Shown piece after piece: positions 35,713 to 47,600 of a stretch of 64,000 nucleotides of DNA (positions within the stretch are counted from its first letter, which is position 1; each line of letters begins with the position of its first letter). Below the pieces are notes generated by a model that was not told where the DNA came from, searched no databases, and saw only the letters and a program-made list of their open reading frames with translations. Origin of the DNA: Motacilla alba alba (Eukaryota > Chordata > Aves > Passeriformes > Motacillidae); NCBI RefSeq assembly GCF_015832195.1, contig NC_052046.1, positions 39,956,911 to 40,020,910 of the forward strand. Reading direction: 5' to 3'. A program made the position numbers and the translations under genes.

Positions 35713-37029
35713 AAAGCACAATTATCAACTGCTGTTAGCTAAGCAAGGTTCAATTTGCCATGCAGTCCTGAATTGATTTGTCCCTAACTAGCCATAATCT
35801 GGAGGAACATATATCTAGAAGAACATGAGCCAGACAAACACAGATTTAGTTATAACTATTATCCTTCAAAATTAAATACTGCTTACGAGTTCATTAGAAA
35901 AAAAAATAAACTGAGAATGTCTGTCATTTTATTTATGCCTTTCATTTTTTTAATAATCCAGTATTTCTATGCCAATTTGTCTTCTTTCCACCATATATTT
36001 CTGACATAAAATCAGTCTTTGGAAAAATACTGAAAATTAAAACAAGTCCAGAATTTCAAATCAAAACCCCATAGAAACACAGTATTCTTCTCATGAGTGG
36101 AAAAACCTATTGTTTCCTTATGAAAAAAAACCTATTGTTTCTGTATGAAAAAAAAAAAAAGAGTTATGCTTTGTTCTCTAGCTTCACAGAGGCAGACTTA
36201 AATTTGTATTTATTTGCTCAAAGCTTAGACATCCTTTCAGGTTCTCTTCTGGTCTTAAGATACTCTTGTATATAGTAACTTTTGGGAACTAAACTGTTGT
36301 GCGATAGAATATAAAATTGTTTTTGACTCAAATCTGTCAACTCACTATGAAGCTGAAAAAATTAGTTTTTAAAGTTTTCTAGTTTTGTTTTTGAAATAAA
36401 CTGGGGGATCCTGAGTCACTTGCTGCACCATTGAAAAGCCTTGAATTTACCCTTCCCTAGAGGGGAGCCATCATCCAGCCTTTGTCCTCTGTACTTTCTA
36501 TAACTAATAGAAAAGAAGATTTGTTATTGCCACATAGAAAACAGATTGTTTTAAAGTAAGGAAAATGTTGTTTAAATGAAAGGATGTCATTTTCCTGGAA
36601 GAATTATTAAACCAGTAGCCAGTAGTAGAACAGGATGGTAGCATCCCGGTCACAAATTTGCTAGTGAAAGAAAAAGACAAATTGCTTTTTTCTGAGATTT
36701 GCACAATTTGTTGAGAGAGGTGACACATTCTCTGTTTTATTGATCTTCCTTGTCTATCTTCCAGGGTCTTTTCTTGACTGGCAGATAATACACTCTCTCT
36801 TCATCCCTGAAAAGAAATTATTTACTTCACTGCTTGGTCACCAAAATAAAAAAAAAAAAAAAGTGATAAAAATCCCTCCTATTTTTGAAGAGTGTCACTG
36901 GTGCAGCAAAGAATATTAGTTTTAACAGGGAAAAAAGACCAACATGAGTATGACTCTAATACGTATTTTTTCTTTTTTTGATTCTGTGCTGCTTTGGTGT
37001 GTAGGTCTGGGTTTCATATAAGGGGATAG
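35713..37029. other. Unique AT-rich DNA with a small tandem duplication
   Basis: No gene is seen. At 36103-36152 the phrase AAACCTATTGTTTC...TATGAAAA occurs twice with a period of about 25 bp, ending in an A-run. Another A-run lies near 36848-36862. A 30-bp tandem repeat begins at 37012, at the edge of the next feature. Confidence 0.55.
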
Positions 37030-37066
37030 TAAGGTGTGGGCTTTCATATATGGGGATAGTAAGCTC
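37012..37066. repeat. 30-bp tandem duplication (about 1.8 copies)
   Basis: TTTCATATAAGGGGATAGTAAG and TTTCATATATGGGGATAGTAAG lie 30 bp apart with one difference. The repeat sits at the left margin of an LTR-like segment and blurs where that element begins. Confidence 0.85.
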
Positions 37067-37415
37067 TCTTCACAGAGTTTACTATCAGGTAGACACAACA
37101 ATTCCTTCTCTATCTAGGCACCCAAGGACAGCTGATCCAGATCTCAGGTCCAAGAGTATAAATAGTGGACTGAAGAAAGAATAAACAAGGACAGGACTTC
37201 ATAGGCTGGGGCTGTAGTTGGACAATTAGCTCCAATATGCCAATGGCCCAAAACTTATAAAAATGTGAGGTCCTGTGACCAAGCCCTCTTTTTGCTTCCA
37301 TCATGGAGCCATGGCTCTGGTACTGCCAGGGTGTGGTATTTGAAGGCCCTTCAATAAATATCCCTTTATTCCCCTTAACTCTGTCTAGCCTCTGTTCCAG
37401 CTGTTTAAGGCATCA
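37030..37415 (+). mobile_element. Probable solo LTR or LTR fragment, plus strand
   Basis: The order of signals fits an LTR: a TATA-like CTTATAAAAATG at 37254-37265, AATAAA at 37353-37358 about 90 bp downstream, then a C/T-rich U5-like end (CCCTTAACTCTGTCTAGCCT). Such U5 phrases are familiar from avian ERV LTRs. Neither terminus nor a target duplication could be fixed, so coordinates are approximate. No retroviral coding sequence is adjacent. Confidence 0.5.
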
Positions 37416-40400
37416 ACTCAGTGATTTGGAAAGAAAGAGTCCTGTGTTCTGGTCCTGACTGACCCAGTTGTTCATATTTATTTTATGAAACAATCATCAC
37501 TTGAAAGAAAAAAAAATGGAAAAAGAGTTTTGCCACCTGAATCTAGCAGTTTAACTAAAGATCATTTTCAGTACTGTTATTAATGAACCCCACAGTAATA
37601 TCTAAAATATTGACCAATAATTTTTGGGAAAAGAAGGCTGCAACAGTCTTCTTATAACAATCATCCTAATTGGCATGTATCTCAAAAGAAAAGAATGCCG
37701 GATGATTCTTAAAACATTTCTTCTGTCATCTTATAAAGTGAAAACAGTCAAACTACCAACCTGAAACTAACGGAAGAGATAGGAAAAATGTAAGGACCAA
37801 GCCTCATCCTTTTCCTCTTTAACCAGGTAACAGCTAACTAGTCTCAGAACAAATTACTTTAAAATCTTTTTGACAGTTGAGCTAGCAATGTTCAGCTATC
37901 AACACCACAACAGATTGTCAGAGGCTGAAGTTAAATTTCTTTAATACAACACTAAAACAGAGATCTTTAGAAAAGACTCAATAAAAGATAATGTGGGTGC
38001 TTTCTACTCTAAACAGTAGAAACAGTAAACAGTAAACAGTCATAATATATTTCATAGTCCTCTGCTATACAAATACGGAATTTGGTATTTAATTAACTAA
38101 GGGCATTAATGTGTTGTGTATTAAAGTGACATAATATCACTACAGAAAATTCTCAGTAGTTTGGTTCAACATTGTCTCTTAGTCTCAAAGTGACCCATGG
38201 TAACTTGCTATCTTCCAAAAGGCAGGATGAGGAAACAGATTTGACAGCAAAATTGCTTACCAGAATGTAATTAGTTTAGACATATTTGTACACCTTTTTT
38301 TTGGGGATTTCTTATGTTGTATCTTCTGGCTGCACCAATAAGAGCACAAAAACTTAGAAAAGGCAACTTAAAAATACCAGTCTGTTGGTTACTGGGGAGC
38401 TTAAGAATGAGAACTTTATTGCAAAATGAGACTCTTGTTGCAAATACTGCAATTCCCTTAAGAGGCTTTTGTAATGTAGTTAGCCTGGCTTTACAAGTTG
38501 TTAGGACAACATGCAACCATGGAGAAAGTCAAATGTTATTCATCCACTTTCTTGAAATGGATTCAAAATTCCTCACTACAGGGGCTAAATTTAAATGCAT
38601 AGCTTTTCTAAAGGGTACTGTCAAAACACAGGGAGTAGAGGGAAGAAAAATTGTGATTTGTTTGTAAAGAATGGTATGTGGGATTTATTTTATCTTAAAA
38701 TATGCTTTAAAAAATTATCATTATCTACTTTTTAAACAAGAATGATAAATATATATTAAAAATAACTTTGACCTCCATATAAAACTCAAGAAAAAGGTGA
38801 TATTTGAGATGAAATCCATAAGTACATAATGTGTATAAGTATATATGTAAACACACACCCACAAACACACATATAGATATATATGTCTGTATATATACGT
38901 GTTCTATAAAGTCACAGTAAAACAATTGTTTCTGTTATAGTCAGAGACATTTTAAAGAATATTTCCCTGTTATTCATTCATGCAACATATTCTGGGTTCT
39001 CTGACTTAATTCTAACCCTACAGGGAGAAAAAACCTAGATCTATTAGATTCAGTGCAAACATTAAACATGAGCAGAATGCTCTTGGTCCCCTTTCCTGAC
39101 TCTGATCCCTTTAGCTGAGGTCACACGGCAAGCCTTCATCTTGTAGAGCTCTGCCTTCTGGCTTTCCTGCAACAAGAAGTTCTGTTCTGCTATGTCCCAC
39201 CACTGCCAGGTCCCTTTGTCCAGTGGGTCTCAACCCACAGACATTTCCACAGCATACTGGTAATACTCAGCCATGACATAGTGAGGCTATCTAAGAGAAT
39301 GATTTCTGATTCTTCAAAGAGCCCCTTAACTTTGTGATTGCTCTGCTCAACTTATCAGCTATTGTGGAAACCAGAAGACTATTATACTAAAGAACAGAAG
39401 TCAGTTTTGGTACCTTCCACTTCACTTTCAGGCATGAGAAAACCAGGAGAAATACAAACCATATGCCCCATTTGCTTCTCTCTCTCTGTGAGGATCACCT
39501 GATGAGACACACATTCACTTTTCAGGACTGGAATATGGTCCCCAGTCTGCGAGTCCCTGAAATTTGCTATGGGTTAAATAATTCAAACTGTAAAAGTCAG
39601 AGGTAGCATGCCAAAAATCATTAACTTTGTGATGAAGACTTCCACTGGTGCAGGTTTTCTGTGTCTTAGAGTCCTATTTCCAGTATAGACACCATGGCTA
39701 CATTTTGGTTGCACAGCTGGATGAGGTCGTTGTGTATATACCCTGCTCTCCATGCAAGGAAACTTAAGTACACAAACACAGTCAAAATGCCCACTCTTCT
39801 GGATAGTGTAAAGGTCTGGATTGAAAGATGCAAAACACAGCACACATGGATTAAGCAGATTTGCCAGATTTCTGCAGAAGATATTATCTGATTGACTAGA
39901 TCTGCTTCACAAACACTTTAAGACAATGGGATTTAGTCACTGAAGACCCAGATATCTAGGCTGGTTTGAATGAAGGATTAATAAACTTTAGCACAGATTC
40001 TTTCCAGTAGACTACTGCATCAACAATCCATGCAAATTCAATATTTAAATTTGTACCCATATACAAATTTCATTACTGGAGAAGAATTCTCTAAAACAGT
40101 GCTACTCAATCTTTTGGCAGTCATAAATAGAGTCTCATGAATCAATAGTTCTCCTTCCCAAAAACTCTGGAAATAAATGCAAAAATAGAAAAAATACATT
40201 CATATGGAAAGTTGAAAATATATAACAGATTCTGAAGATGGATATAGGGCTATGTTTGTTCTTTTTTTTCTTCTTAACCATTTAGAAGTTTAACGGCATC
40301 ATTCTTAATAATAACACACTACATTTTTGTACAAACCAGACTTTTCTAATAACTAAATAATAAATAAGCGTTTAATTACATTCCGTTCCAGCTGACAAAA

Positions 40401-40829
40401 ATACTTGGTGAGATCTATGGATTGTTTTTAAAAATGAAGTGGTCCTTCTGGAAGAAAAGGTTAAGAAAAACAACTCTACAAAAGGACTTATTTACCATGA
40501 AAGAATCTGAGAGGACAAAAATGCTGTGTAATATTATTCCCCAGTCACCTCTATTCTGAGCATATCATTTGGTAAAAGACTTCACACTTTTCTTGAAACT
40601 GAAGGGCATAGTGAATTACCATATTAATTTCCATTTAATCAACATAATTAATGTATTTATTAAATTAGTTTGAATTTAAATACTGCAGTGCAAGAATACA
40701 TTAATTGAATCTAATTAGAATAATCTTATCTGGTACAATAGTTCTCATTCCTTTTCCCTTTATGTTTGTTTATTGAAAACTCTGTTGTAGGATAATAAGG
40801 AGTTTATAATTGCTCTACTACATAGGCCC
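37416..40829. other. Unique AT-rich DNA, no gene seen
   Basis: No gene or clear transposon is seen. Minor features are AAACAGT repeats near 38014-38040, CA/TA-rich sequence at about 38850-38900 and the TAAT-dense block at 40613-40735. The part 39050-39300 has moderately higher GC but no frame or motif I recognise. Confidence 0.5.
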
Positions 40830-41499
40830 ACCTGCACTGACACATTTTCCTGGATGCAGCCCTGTTGATTCAAATGTGAAAAAGGTGTCTGTCTGTGTCT
40901 GGGAGGAGAATATAATCCAAGAACTGTGGGACCTGTCCATCAAAAGTTAAAGACCGCTTCAGGAGGTCCCACCTGACTCTGAGCGCAGAGCCTGGCTGAC
41001 GTAGGTAGCAGTGCTAGTTTGGTCACACTGCCTTAGTCAGATTCCCTGGTGGCAGTACATATACTTCTGGACACCCACACGAGTGATCGACACTACGTCC
41101 TTAGACAAACCATCCCACGTGGTTTTTCAAAAAATATCCAGAGCAACTCTTTCTCAAAATAAGAAAGGTAGCCAAAATCAAACCCAGGGTGTGACTAAGA
41201 GTTGGGGTTTTTTTGTCTTATGCCCATTTTATATGATTCCTGTAACAAAGCTGTCAGTGGTACCCACAGCACACATTGGATCTCTCTTGTATAAAATATT
41301 CATCCTTCCTCTGGATAAAGTTAAGCCTTTTTGGCTTTGGAAAAAAATAAAAGAAACAAAAAAAATTGTTAGAAGTAAAAAAAGAAAAAGTTCAATTCTC
41401 TCAGCTGGAAGTCCTGAAATGGCTGTGATACCATCTTTCCTTTCTAGAAGCCAGAGCACAAAGGAGTTAAGGCATTGCTCTTCCTCAAACACCAATTAT
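40830..41499. other. Unassigned segment, possibly repeat-derived
   Basis: Composition is less AT-rich from about 40830 to 41110, then an A-rich patch follows at 41340-41395. The longest frame of the window (41011-41583, +, 190 codons) lies here. It has no recognisable domain, contains a low-complexity Lys-rich stretch (residues about 110-125) and ends inside an antisense CR1. I cannot tell whether this is an ERV fragment related to the LTR-like unit at 41740-42276 or plain unique DNA. Confidence 0.35.
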
Positions 41500-41710
41500 G
41501 AAGTCATGGAATCTTTCATGTTAGAAAAGACCTCTAAGATCACTATGTCCAACCTGAGATTGATCACCACCTTTTCAACTTGACCATGGCAGTAGTGCCA
41601 CATCCAGTAATTTCTTAAATGGCTCCAGGGATGGTTACTGCATCATCTCCCCATGAAGTCAATTCCAAGTTTTAACAAATCTTTCCATGAAAAAAATTCT
41701 TCTGATGACC
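41500..41710 (-). mobile_element. CR1 3' end, minus strand
   Basis: Antisense CR1 3'UTR: ATGGAATCTTTCATGTTAGA, AAAGACCTCTAAGATCACTA, TGCCACATCCAGTAATTTC and CTCCAGGGATGGTTACTGC. The tail repeats are degraded, so the element is old. About 210 bp is present. Confidence 0.85.
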
Positions 41711-41739
41711 ATTCAAGCAGGCTGGTTAGAACAGAATGT

Positions 41740-42276
41740 GCCTGTAAAGGGGGCTGTACAAAGGTATGGCAGCACCTTTCTGGAGCCAGTTTTCCTTTAC
41801 AGGTCCATGGTGACTGTGCAACATATGGTGCAAGCGCCAAAATGTGATCAAGGAGCAGACAAGGGGGATCAAGACGACCAAAACACCCTCAAAGCTGAAC
41901 TATTTCCAGAGGGATACAGAGCCTGGGCTGTACTTGCTAACTCCTTTGTGTGAAGAGCAAGAAACCAAAGCCCAGGAGGGAAAACTGATCTGTGGGAAGT
42001 TACTCCCACAAAGCCCATGTGGCACACCCTAGGATTCTGGACACATTGTTGGCTGAATCAGTGCTAGAGCCAGAACTGCTGATCCCCTTTCCTCTCCTGT
42101 CTCATTCTGCCTTTTATTTTTTTTTCTCTCTTTTTTCCTTCTTTCTTCCCTGTTTCTTTTTATTCTATTTTTAATATTATTATTATTAATATGTGTAAAA
42201 TAAATTCCCATGTGTAGTTTGCTAATAAAATTTTGTGAATGTATTTTGGACTCTTCTCCCATACTTTTTCAATCAC
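41740..42276 (+). mobile_element. LTR-like unit, plus strand (borders uncertain)
   Basis: A pyrimidine-rich tract (42110-42175) is followed by TATTATTATTAATATG and overlapping polyadenylation signals (AATAAA near 42199 and 42224), then a T-rich end and AATCACA at 42276. The pattern of C/T tract, AATAAA and short U5 resembles the better-defined LTRs at 43647-44666 and 60528-61280. I could not find matching target duplications. The true 3' end may lie some tens of bases further right. Confidence 0.4.
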
Positions 42277-42945
42277 AGGCATCTATGACTCCTGGATGCT
42301 CCTTTCCACATAGGAGAGGGACGCAATAAGTTCCTTTCCAAGGGAATAGTGAATATAAACGGACATACATCACTGAGGCACTCAGGTTTGAAGAGGAGAG
42401 GAACAAATTTGTTGTTAGGGATTCATCTGAACAATGTGTAGAAGACAAGACTTGTACCACACACTGACTGATGGGGCAAAGAACAAAATGCAGCATAGCA
42501 ATCCACGGCTTTTTACTATGGTTTGGTCTGAAGCAGTGAACATATGGCTGGGGAACAAGACAATGCACTGGTTTGCATTGCATGCATGTGTGAAGGAAGA
42601 CACAATAAAATTCTTCAGGCAGACTTAACTTAGAATTTCCATAGCTTTTGGAGGGTTTATGTGGTTCCAGGTTTTCATTTTAGTGCATGTATATGCTGAG
42701 GTTATAATTTCTTTCTGAAGTCTACCCACATAAAAGGCTACTTCCCCTCAATTTTCAAGTTCTGAAACACAGTTTACTTCCATAAAAGAGATCATTGTTT
42801 CAGATTCTAAGGCAATAAACAATAAGCTTATCCCTATCAGGCCTATCAGCATCTGCAAAGGATATCACCCTAAAAATTGAGATCTGATTGAACTTCAATG
42901 ACAATATATCAGTTTACAGGTGGAAAAAATCTGTCCAAAATGTTG
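42277..42945. other. Unassigned sequence, no gene seen
   Basis: No gene is recognised. The first 60-80 bp may still belong to the LTR-like unit to the left. Confidence 0.45.
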
Positions 42946-43105
42946 TAGAACTTTCTGACTTGGATGGACCTACAAGGGTTGAAAGCCAGCTCCTGGCCCT
43001 GCAGAGGATATCCCCAAGAATCACTCTGCACCTGATAGCATTGTCCTAATGATTCTTGAGCTCTGCCAGTCTTGGTGTTGTGTCAACTTCCCTAGGTCAC
43101 ATTCC
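42946..43105 (-). mobile_element. CR1 3' end fragment, minus strand
   Basis: The plus strand reads AGAACTTTCTGACTTGGAT, GGACCTACAAGGGTTGAAAG, CCAAGAATCACTCTGCACCT and GATAGCATTGTCCTAATGA. This is the same 3'UTR type as at 15884-16080 and 55802-56000. It is short, old and non-coding. Confidence 0.8.
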
Positions 43106-43641
43106 CCTACAGACTGCAAGACACTGAAAAAAATGTCAGTTTCATATCAAAGATGCATTGACAAGCTGCACAAACTGAATACTGACTAAACGAAAGGACT
43201 GATTGTACTTTTGGGGTTTTTTTCTTTTATTTTTCTGAAATTTTACCAGTTAAGGTTTCAGACAAATAACAGACCAATAATATCATCGTGGGCATGTTCA
43301 CACATACACACCCACATACACACACACATGTGCTTGAGAGAGAAAGTGCAAATATGCACATCAGAGAAGGCTGGCTATGAATTCAAAATTCAGCTTGCGT
43401 AGCATTAACTCATCCCCCTTTTACATTTCATTTCAGCAAGAGGTAAATTTGACCTGCCCTTGTGAATTGATAAAGGGTTTTCTCTGCTTCATGGTCTGAG
43501 AAATATGCATACCTAACTGCCAACTTCCAACCCAGAAGATCACATCTAACTTCAGAAACTGGAGAGAAGCCACAGCACCCCAATGAGAAATTGTGTCTCA
43601 TCCATACCACAACTGAGAGACAGGATAACAATTAGTTGGCA
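43106..43641. other. Unique DNA with a (CA)n tract
   Basis: No gene is seen. An interrupted (CA)n lies at about 43299-43329. The stretch ends at the 5-bp duplication bordering the solo LTR. Confidence 0.6.
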
Positions 43642-43646
43642 GCTAG
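43642..43646 (+). repeat. Target-site duplication GCTAG, left copy
   Basis: GCTAG lies directly before the TG that opens the LTR, and the same five bases follow its closing CA at 44667-44671. A 5-bp duplication is typical of ERVL-class integration (family knowledge). Confidence 0.8.
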
Positions 43647-44340
43647 TGTAAGTCTCTGTCTGAAGTTTCTCTCATTTGCCTCACGATCGTCATGAAAGGA
43701 CAGAAACTGGGACCACTGAAAAGACCCTGGTTGGAATTCTGGCCTTGCTTGAGATGGTTGCTCGCCAAGATCCTGAGGCCTGAGCAGAGCTTCTGGCTTG
43801 CCAAGCTATTTTTTGCAGGTGTGTTTGCTTCCATAGGACGCTGAACCTAGTGAAAAGGAGAAGGGGCACCTTGCCCTTCTTTGCCTGCACCCGCTTCACA
43901 ACAATAGCCCTGGAATTTCCCCACCTCTCGGCTTGGCTGGACTTTTCTGGGATAACCTTTTGGTGGTCCCCATGGAAGACCATTCATCTGTTTTACAATC
44001 TCTGTGACGGATGGACTGAGATGGGAGAAGCCTCTCCTCAAGGACTGAGACATGAGACCCCTATATGGAGGAGCTCCCCCTCCTCCCAAGGACTGAAACT
44101 GAAACTCCAAACACAAGGGAGGTGTGTGGGGGAGGCGAGCTGACCAAAGTGAGATGTTTGCTTGCAGGTGTGACCAGTGGACCAAGAAGACAATGGTTCT
44201 TGCCTACTGCTAAAAATATGGACTGTTTGTATCCGTCGTCAGTGACTTCTTTCCCCTCAGCAATTTCAATAGACTATTCTTTATTGTACTTAATTCCCCC
44301 CAGCAATTTCAATACCTGTTTCCCCCCCTAAAAAAAGAAC

Positions 44341-44347
44341 TATAAAA
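44341..44347 (+). promoter_or_regulatory. TATA box of the solo LTR
   Basis: TATAAAA lies about 200 bp before AATAAA in the same orientation. This is the expected place for the LTR promoter. Activity is not known. Confidence 0.5.
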
Positions 44348-44453
44348 AATCTTGAGTTAACCAGTGTCTTTTGAGATTGCCCCTGACGTGACCAGATGAA
44401 CTTCATCAACTGGACTTTGAAGGACCTCGTCTTATTACATTTGGTAGCTACAT

Positions 44454-44510
44454 TCTCTCTCTCTCTCTCTTTCTCTCTCTTTCTTCCCTCTCTTTTCTTT
44501 ATCCTTTCCT
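44454..44510 (+). repeat. CT-rich tract inside the LTR
   Basis: A run of CT dinucleotides passes into CTTT-type pyrimidines between the TATA box and the polyadenylation signal. Similar tracts occupy the same place in the LTR-like units at 41740-42276 and 60528-61280. Confidence 0.85.
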
Positions 44511-44549
44511 TTCACCAATTCCCCTAATGCATTTGCTGTGGTCATTTTC

Positions 44550-44555
44550 AATAAA
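44550..44555 (+). terminator. LTR polyadenylation signal AATAAA
   Basis: A consensus AATAAA lies 111 bp before the LTR end and would define the R/U5 border. It is a eukaryotic 3'-end signal, not a bacterial terminator. Confidence 0.6.
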
Positions 44556-44666
44556 GGTGCATCTGTTCTGAATCATACTGCAAATTCCCCTTTCCGTGTT
44601 GGTTTTTTGCACTCTGAGATATTTAACGAAGCATCACGACCCCCATTCGTAGGACGGATCGTGACA

Positions 44667-44671
44667 GCTAG
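44667..44671 (+). repeat. Target-site duplication GCTAG, right copy
   Basis: It matches 43642-43646 exactly and follows the closing CA of the LTR. Confidence 0.8.
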
Positions 44672-47600
44672 GCAAGAATTTGGAGAGAGCTAAAGTCCAT
44701 GAAATTTCATGTTTCACCAAATGATCTACCAAAACCCTCTCTTGAATTTGGAGGTTTTCCAGTATTCTAGTTATTATTTCACTAACATCTATGATTGCTA
44801 ATTACTATGTAAATTGTCCTGTTTTCTGCTACTGATACTAACGTATCATCTTCTTCTTTGTTTCAATTGTCTTGTGTCTCAGTCAGGGGTTTCATCATTT
44901 CTTCCATGTCAGAAGTACCAGTTGAAACTGTCAGTTGTCTACTTGTTAAAGTTTAAAAGCAGCTAATTCTTCATAGAATTCTACCAGTAAAAACAAATTA
45001 CTTTATTCATTCCACTAAAAACTTATTGGACTCAAATCTCCAACAGTGTTTGGAACCTCAGTTCCACTGCAATCTTCAAACAAATTGATCTGAGTCCTTG
45101 AAAACTCCATGTAGAAGTTTAGCAAATGTAGGGAGAGGACAGCACCATGGCCCAAGTTACGAGGCACAGTTACTTTCCTGCGTAAATCAGAACCAGTTTT
45201 CCCTCCTCAGATTGTGGTCAGGAATTTTCAAACTCATTTACCTAGCACAACAGATTGACACCTAAGTTGTAGGTGTTGTTATCGCACACCATATTCTGTA
45301 TCTGTTTCTTTCTCTCACAGAAAGGCCTCTGGAGATTTCTCCTACAGGAATGGAGAGCATATATTCAGCTTTGTACAGTAATGCACAGTACAGTACAGTA
45401 AAGCTTCCGCTACATGAGGATGCAAATGAAAATAATTTCTTTTCTGTGTATGCCTTGTCTGAGAATAAGCTAAATAAACAGATTCTGCTGACAGGATTTC
45501 TTCCAAAAGGATCGCATCATTCAGTCTTGAGAAACAATGCAAAAAGTGGAAAATCAGGCTGCAAATCTGATAATTAGCAGTCATCCACTGTGAAATATAA
45601 CCCCAACAATGACTGAAAATACTACAACTACTTTCCCTAGATTCTTCTGTACCTATACTACTTATTTTAAAGAGCAACCTAGGTCACTTTTAAAGTGCTT
45701 TGTTCAATAACTCCACACCCTTGATTGCAGTTGACCACTGTGAGGCTTGTGTATTATTCAGAGCAAACCAGGAAATCATAACTCTTCAGTTGTATCATCC
45801 CATGAAATGGATGACAGAGGTGTAGATTGCTAGGAAACAGATTTTTTACTCATATCAGGAGGTAAAGTCATTAAGGTCAGATGACCTTTTCTTATACAAG
45901 ATGCAGTATCATCTTGTGTCATCATGTTTTATGATCAATCATATAAAATCCAGGGAATGGAATTAATTTAAATTGAAGTGATTCTGGTCAGTAATTTTTG
46001 CCTTTTATTCTGGTATGAACCTTTTCAAGAGTCCCTCACTGTAACAAAGTAGACATACTTTCAAAAGCTCCAAACATCAGTGTGTGGCACCACTAATCTG
46101 TAACAGTGACTCTTTGGCAAGCCTGCTGTTTCTGTTTTGCACCACATCACAACTCAAGCTTCAAAAATCTTTAACTACTGACAGAGGACTTTATTCCCCA
46201 CCCCTCCTATCTATGAGAACAGGAAAATATTGAGGTGCTGACACCCCACTATTAAAAAAGCAGAATGATGGTGTCAGAATGATTTATTTCTAATGGGTTT
46301 CTGACAGCTTTTTCTATGTTAAAGCAGCTCTCACACAGGAGAATATGACAGTTATGTTGGCATGCCCCTTATAATGTTTTTTGTTAATAGACCTTCATTT
46401 TATTGATCTCCTAGATAGACAATCATTTTTGAGTGGTTGTAGAGTGCTATTTGAGGTGAATGGTAGATGGCACACTGGGCAAGATACAGCAAGACAAAGG
46501 ATATGGCATAAGGAGGTTCTGGCTGATGATATAAATGTATTCAAGAGGCCAAAACTGTCAAAAGCAAAATATCATATGATTGATTACTCTATTATATTTG
46601 TATGGAGAGAGAAAATATGAAAGAAAACTTGGGAAGGAAAGGTGAGGAAAAAAAAACCAATGTTAATTCATTTACATATGTTACCTTCCATTTTTTTTTG
46701 CATTACTCTTGGCTTACACTAATTAAAAATATTTTTCATTATTGCTGGATATAAAGATAGCATCCAAGTTCTTAAACACACTGTTCCAAGTACACAGCTC
46801 TTGAAAATATACATCATAAACATATGATCTGACCTCTTATTACTTGCTTTTGCTCATTTTTCCAGAGATAGATTTACACCAAACTGATTTCTAAAGAGCT
46901 TTCCAAGGAATCACACTGTATGTGTACAGTACTGTCATCACAGAAGCTCACTACTGTTTTCAAACAGTGCATGAAGTTTATTTTAGAAATGACAGCAGAT
47001 GCAGCAGTGGAATGTGCAAATAATCTCTGAAAACAAAGAGTTTCATAGATTTTTATTGCTGACATGTATTTCTACTCATTATAGGTTTAAAATTACCTAA
47101 ATTCTTAAATAAACTTCTGGATTTTTAAAGAAACAAACTGGCATTCCAGAAAAACTACCCAAATTAACACTGAAGAATGACATCCAAACTCCATGCTTTG
47201 GACATGAAGGCATTTTCCAGACACCACAATTATTTTTGTAGTACTGACACAGAAAGGAGGCCTGCAAGTGACTTTAGAGGCTAGGTAGGTTGTAAGCCCA
47301 GCTTTTTTCCCTAGGATGTATGACATGATGGTATTTTTTTATTACTGAAATTAATTTTAAATTCTTGGAAAATATTTTTGACCAAGAAAAAGCATATTGA
47401 AACTTAGGAAACATGGTGGGGAACCTGTTTAACTAATTTTTTTTAACCTCTGAACTTCAGTTGAAGGTTAAGGCAATATCATTAAAAGTTGATACACCTG
47501 ATCATAAAATCTGAATTTCTGGTGGTAAGCCAGCTTCTATAAAATAATAACAATGGTAGATGTGTAACTTTTACTGGCATAACTAAACTTTATTCTTAAG

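Larger units (their letters stand above)
43647..44666 (+). mobile_element. Solo LTR, plus strand, 1,020 bp, ERVL-like
   Basis: The unit opens TGTAAG and closes GTGACA, giving the TG...CA ends of a retroviral LTR, and is flanked by GCTAG on both sides. Internal order fits an LTR: U3 from 43647, TATAAAA at 44341-44347, a CT-rich tract at 44454-44510, AATAAA at 44550-44555, and a U5-like end with ACCCCCATTCGTAGGACGG. A 14-bp phrase (CAGCAATTTCAATA) occurs twice, at 44258-44271 and 44301-44314. No viral coding sequence is adjacent, so the provirus was probably reduced by recombination between its two LTRs. Such LTRs can retain promoter activity, but nothing here shows that. Confidence 0.88.

Noticed and set aside
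41011..41583. 190-codon open frame as a possible gene
   Set aside because: No recognisable domain, a low-complexity Lys-rich section, and its end is antisense CR1. There is no sign of splice sites or conservation that I can assess.
43299..43329. CRISPR-like spaced repeats around the CA tract
   Set aside because: It is a plain interrupted dinucleotide repeat with no unique spacers, in an evident vertebrate context.
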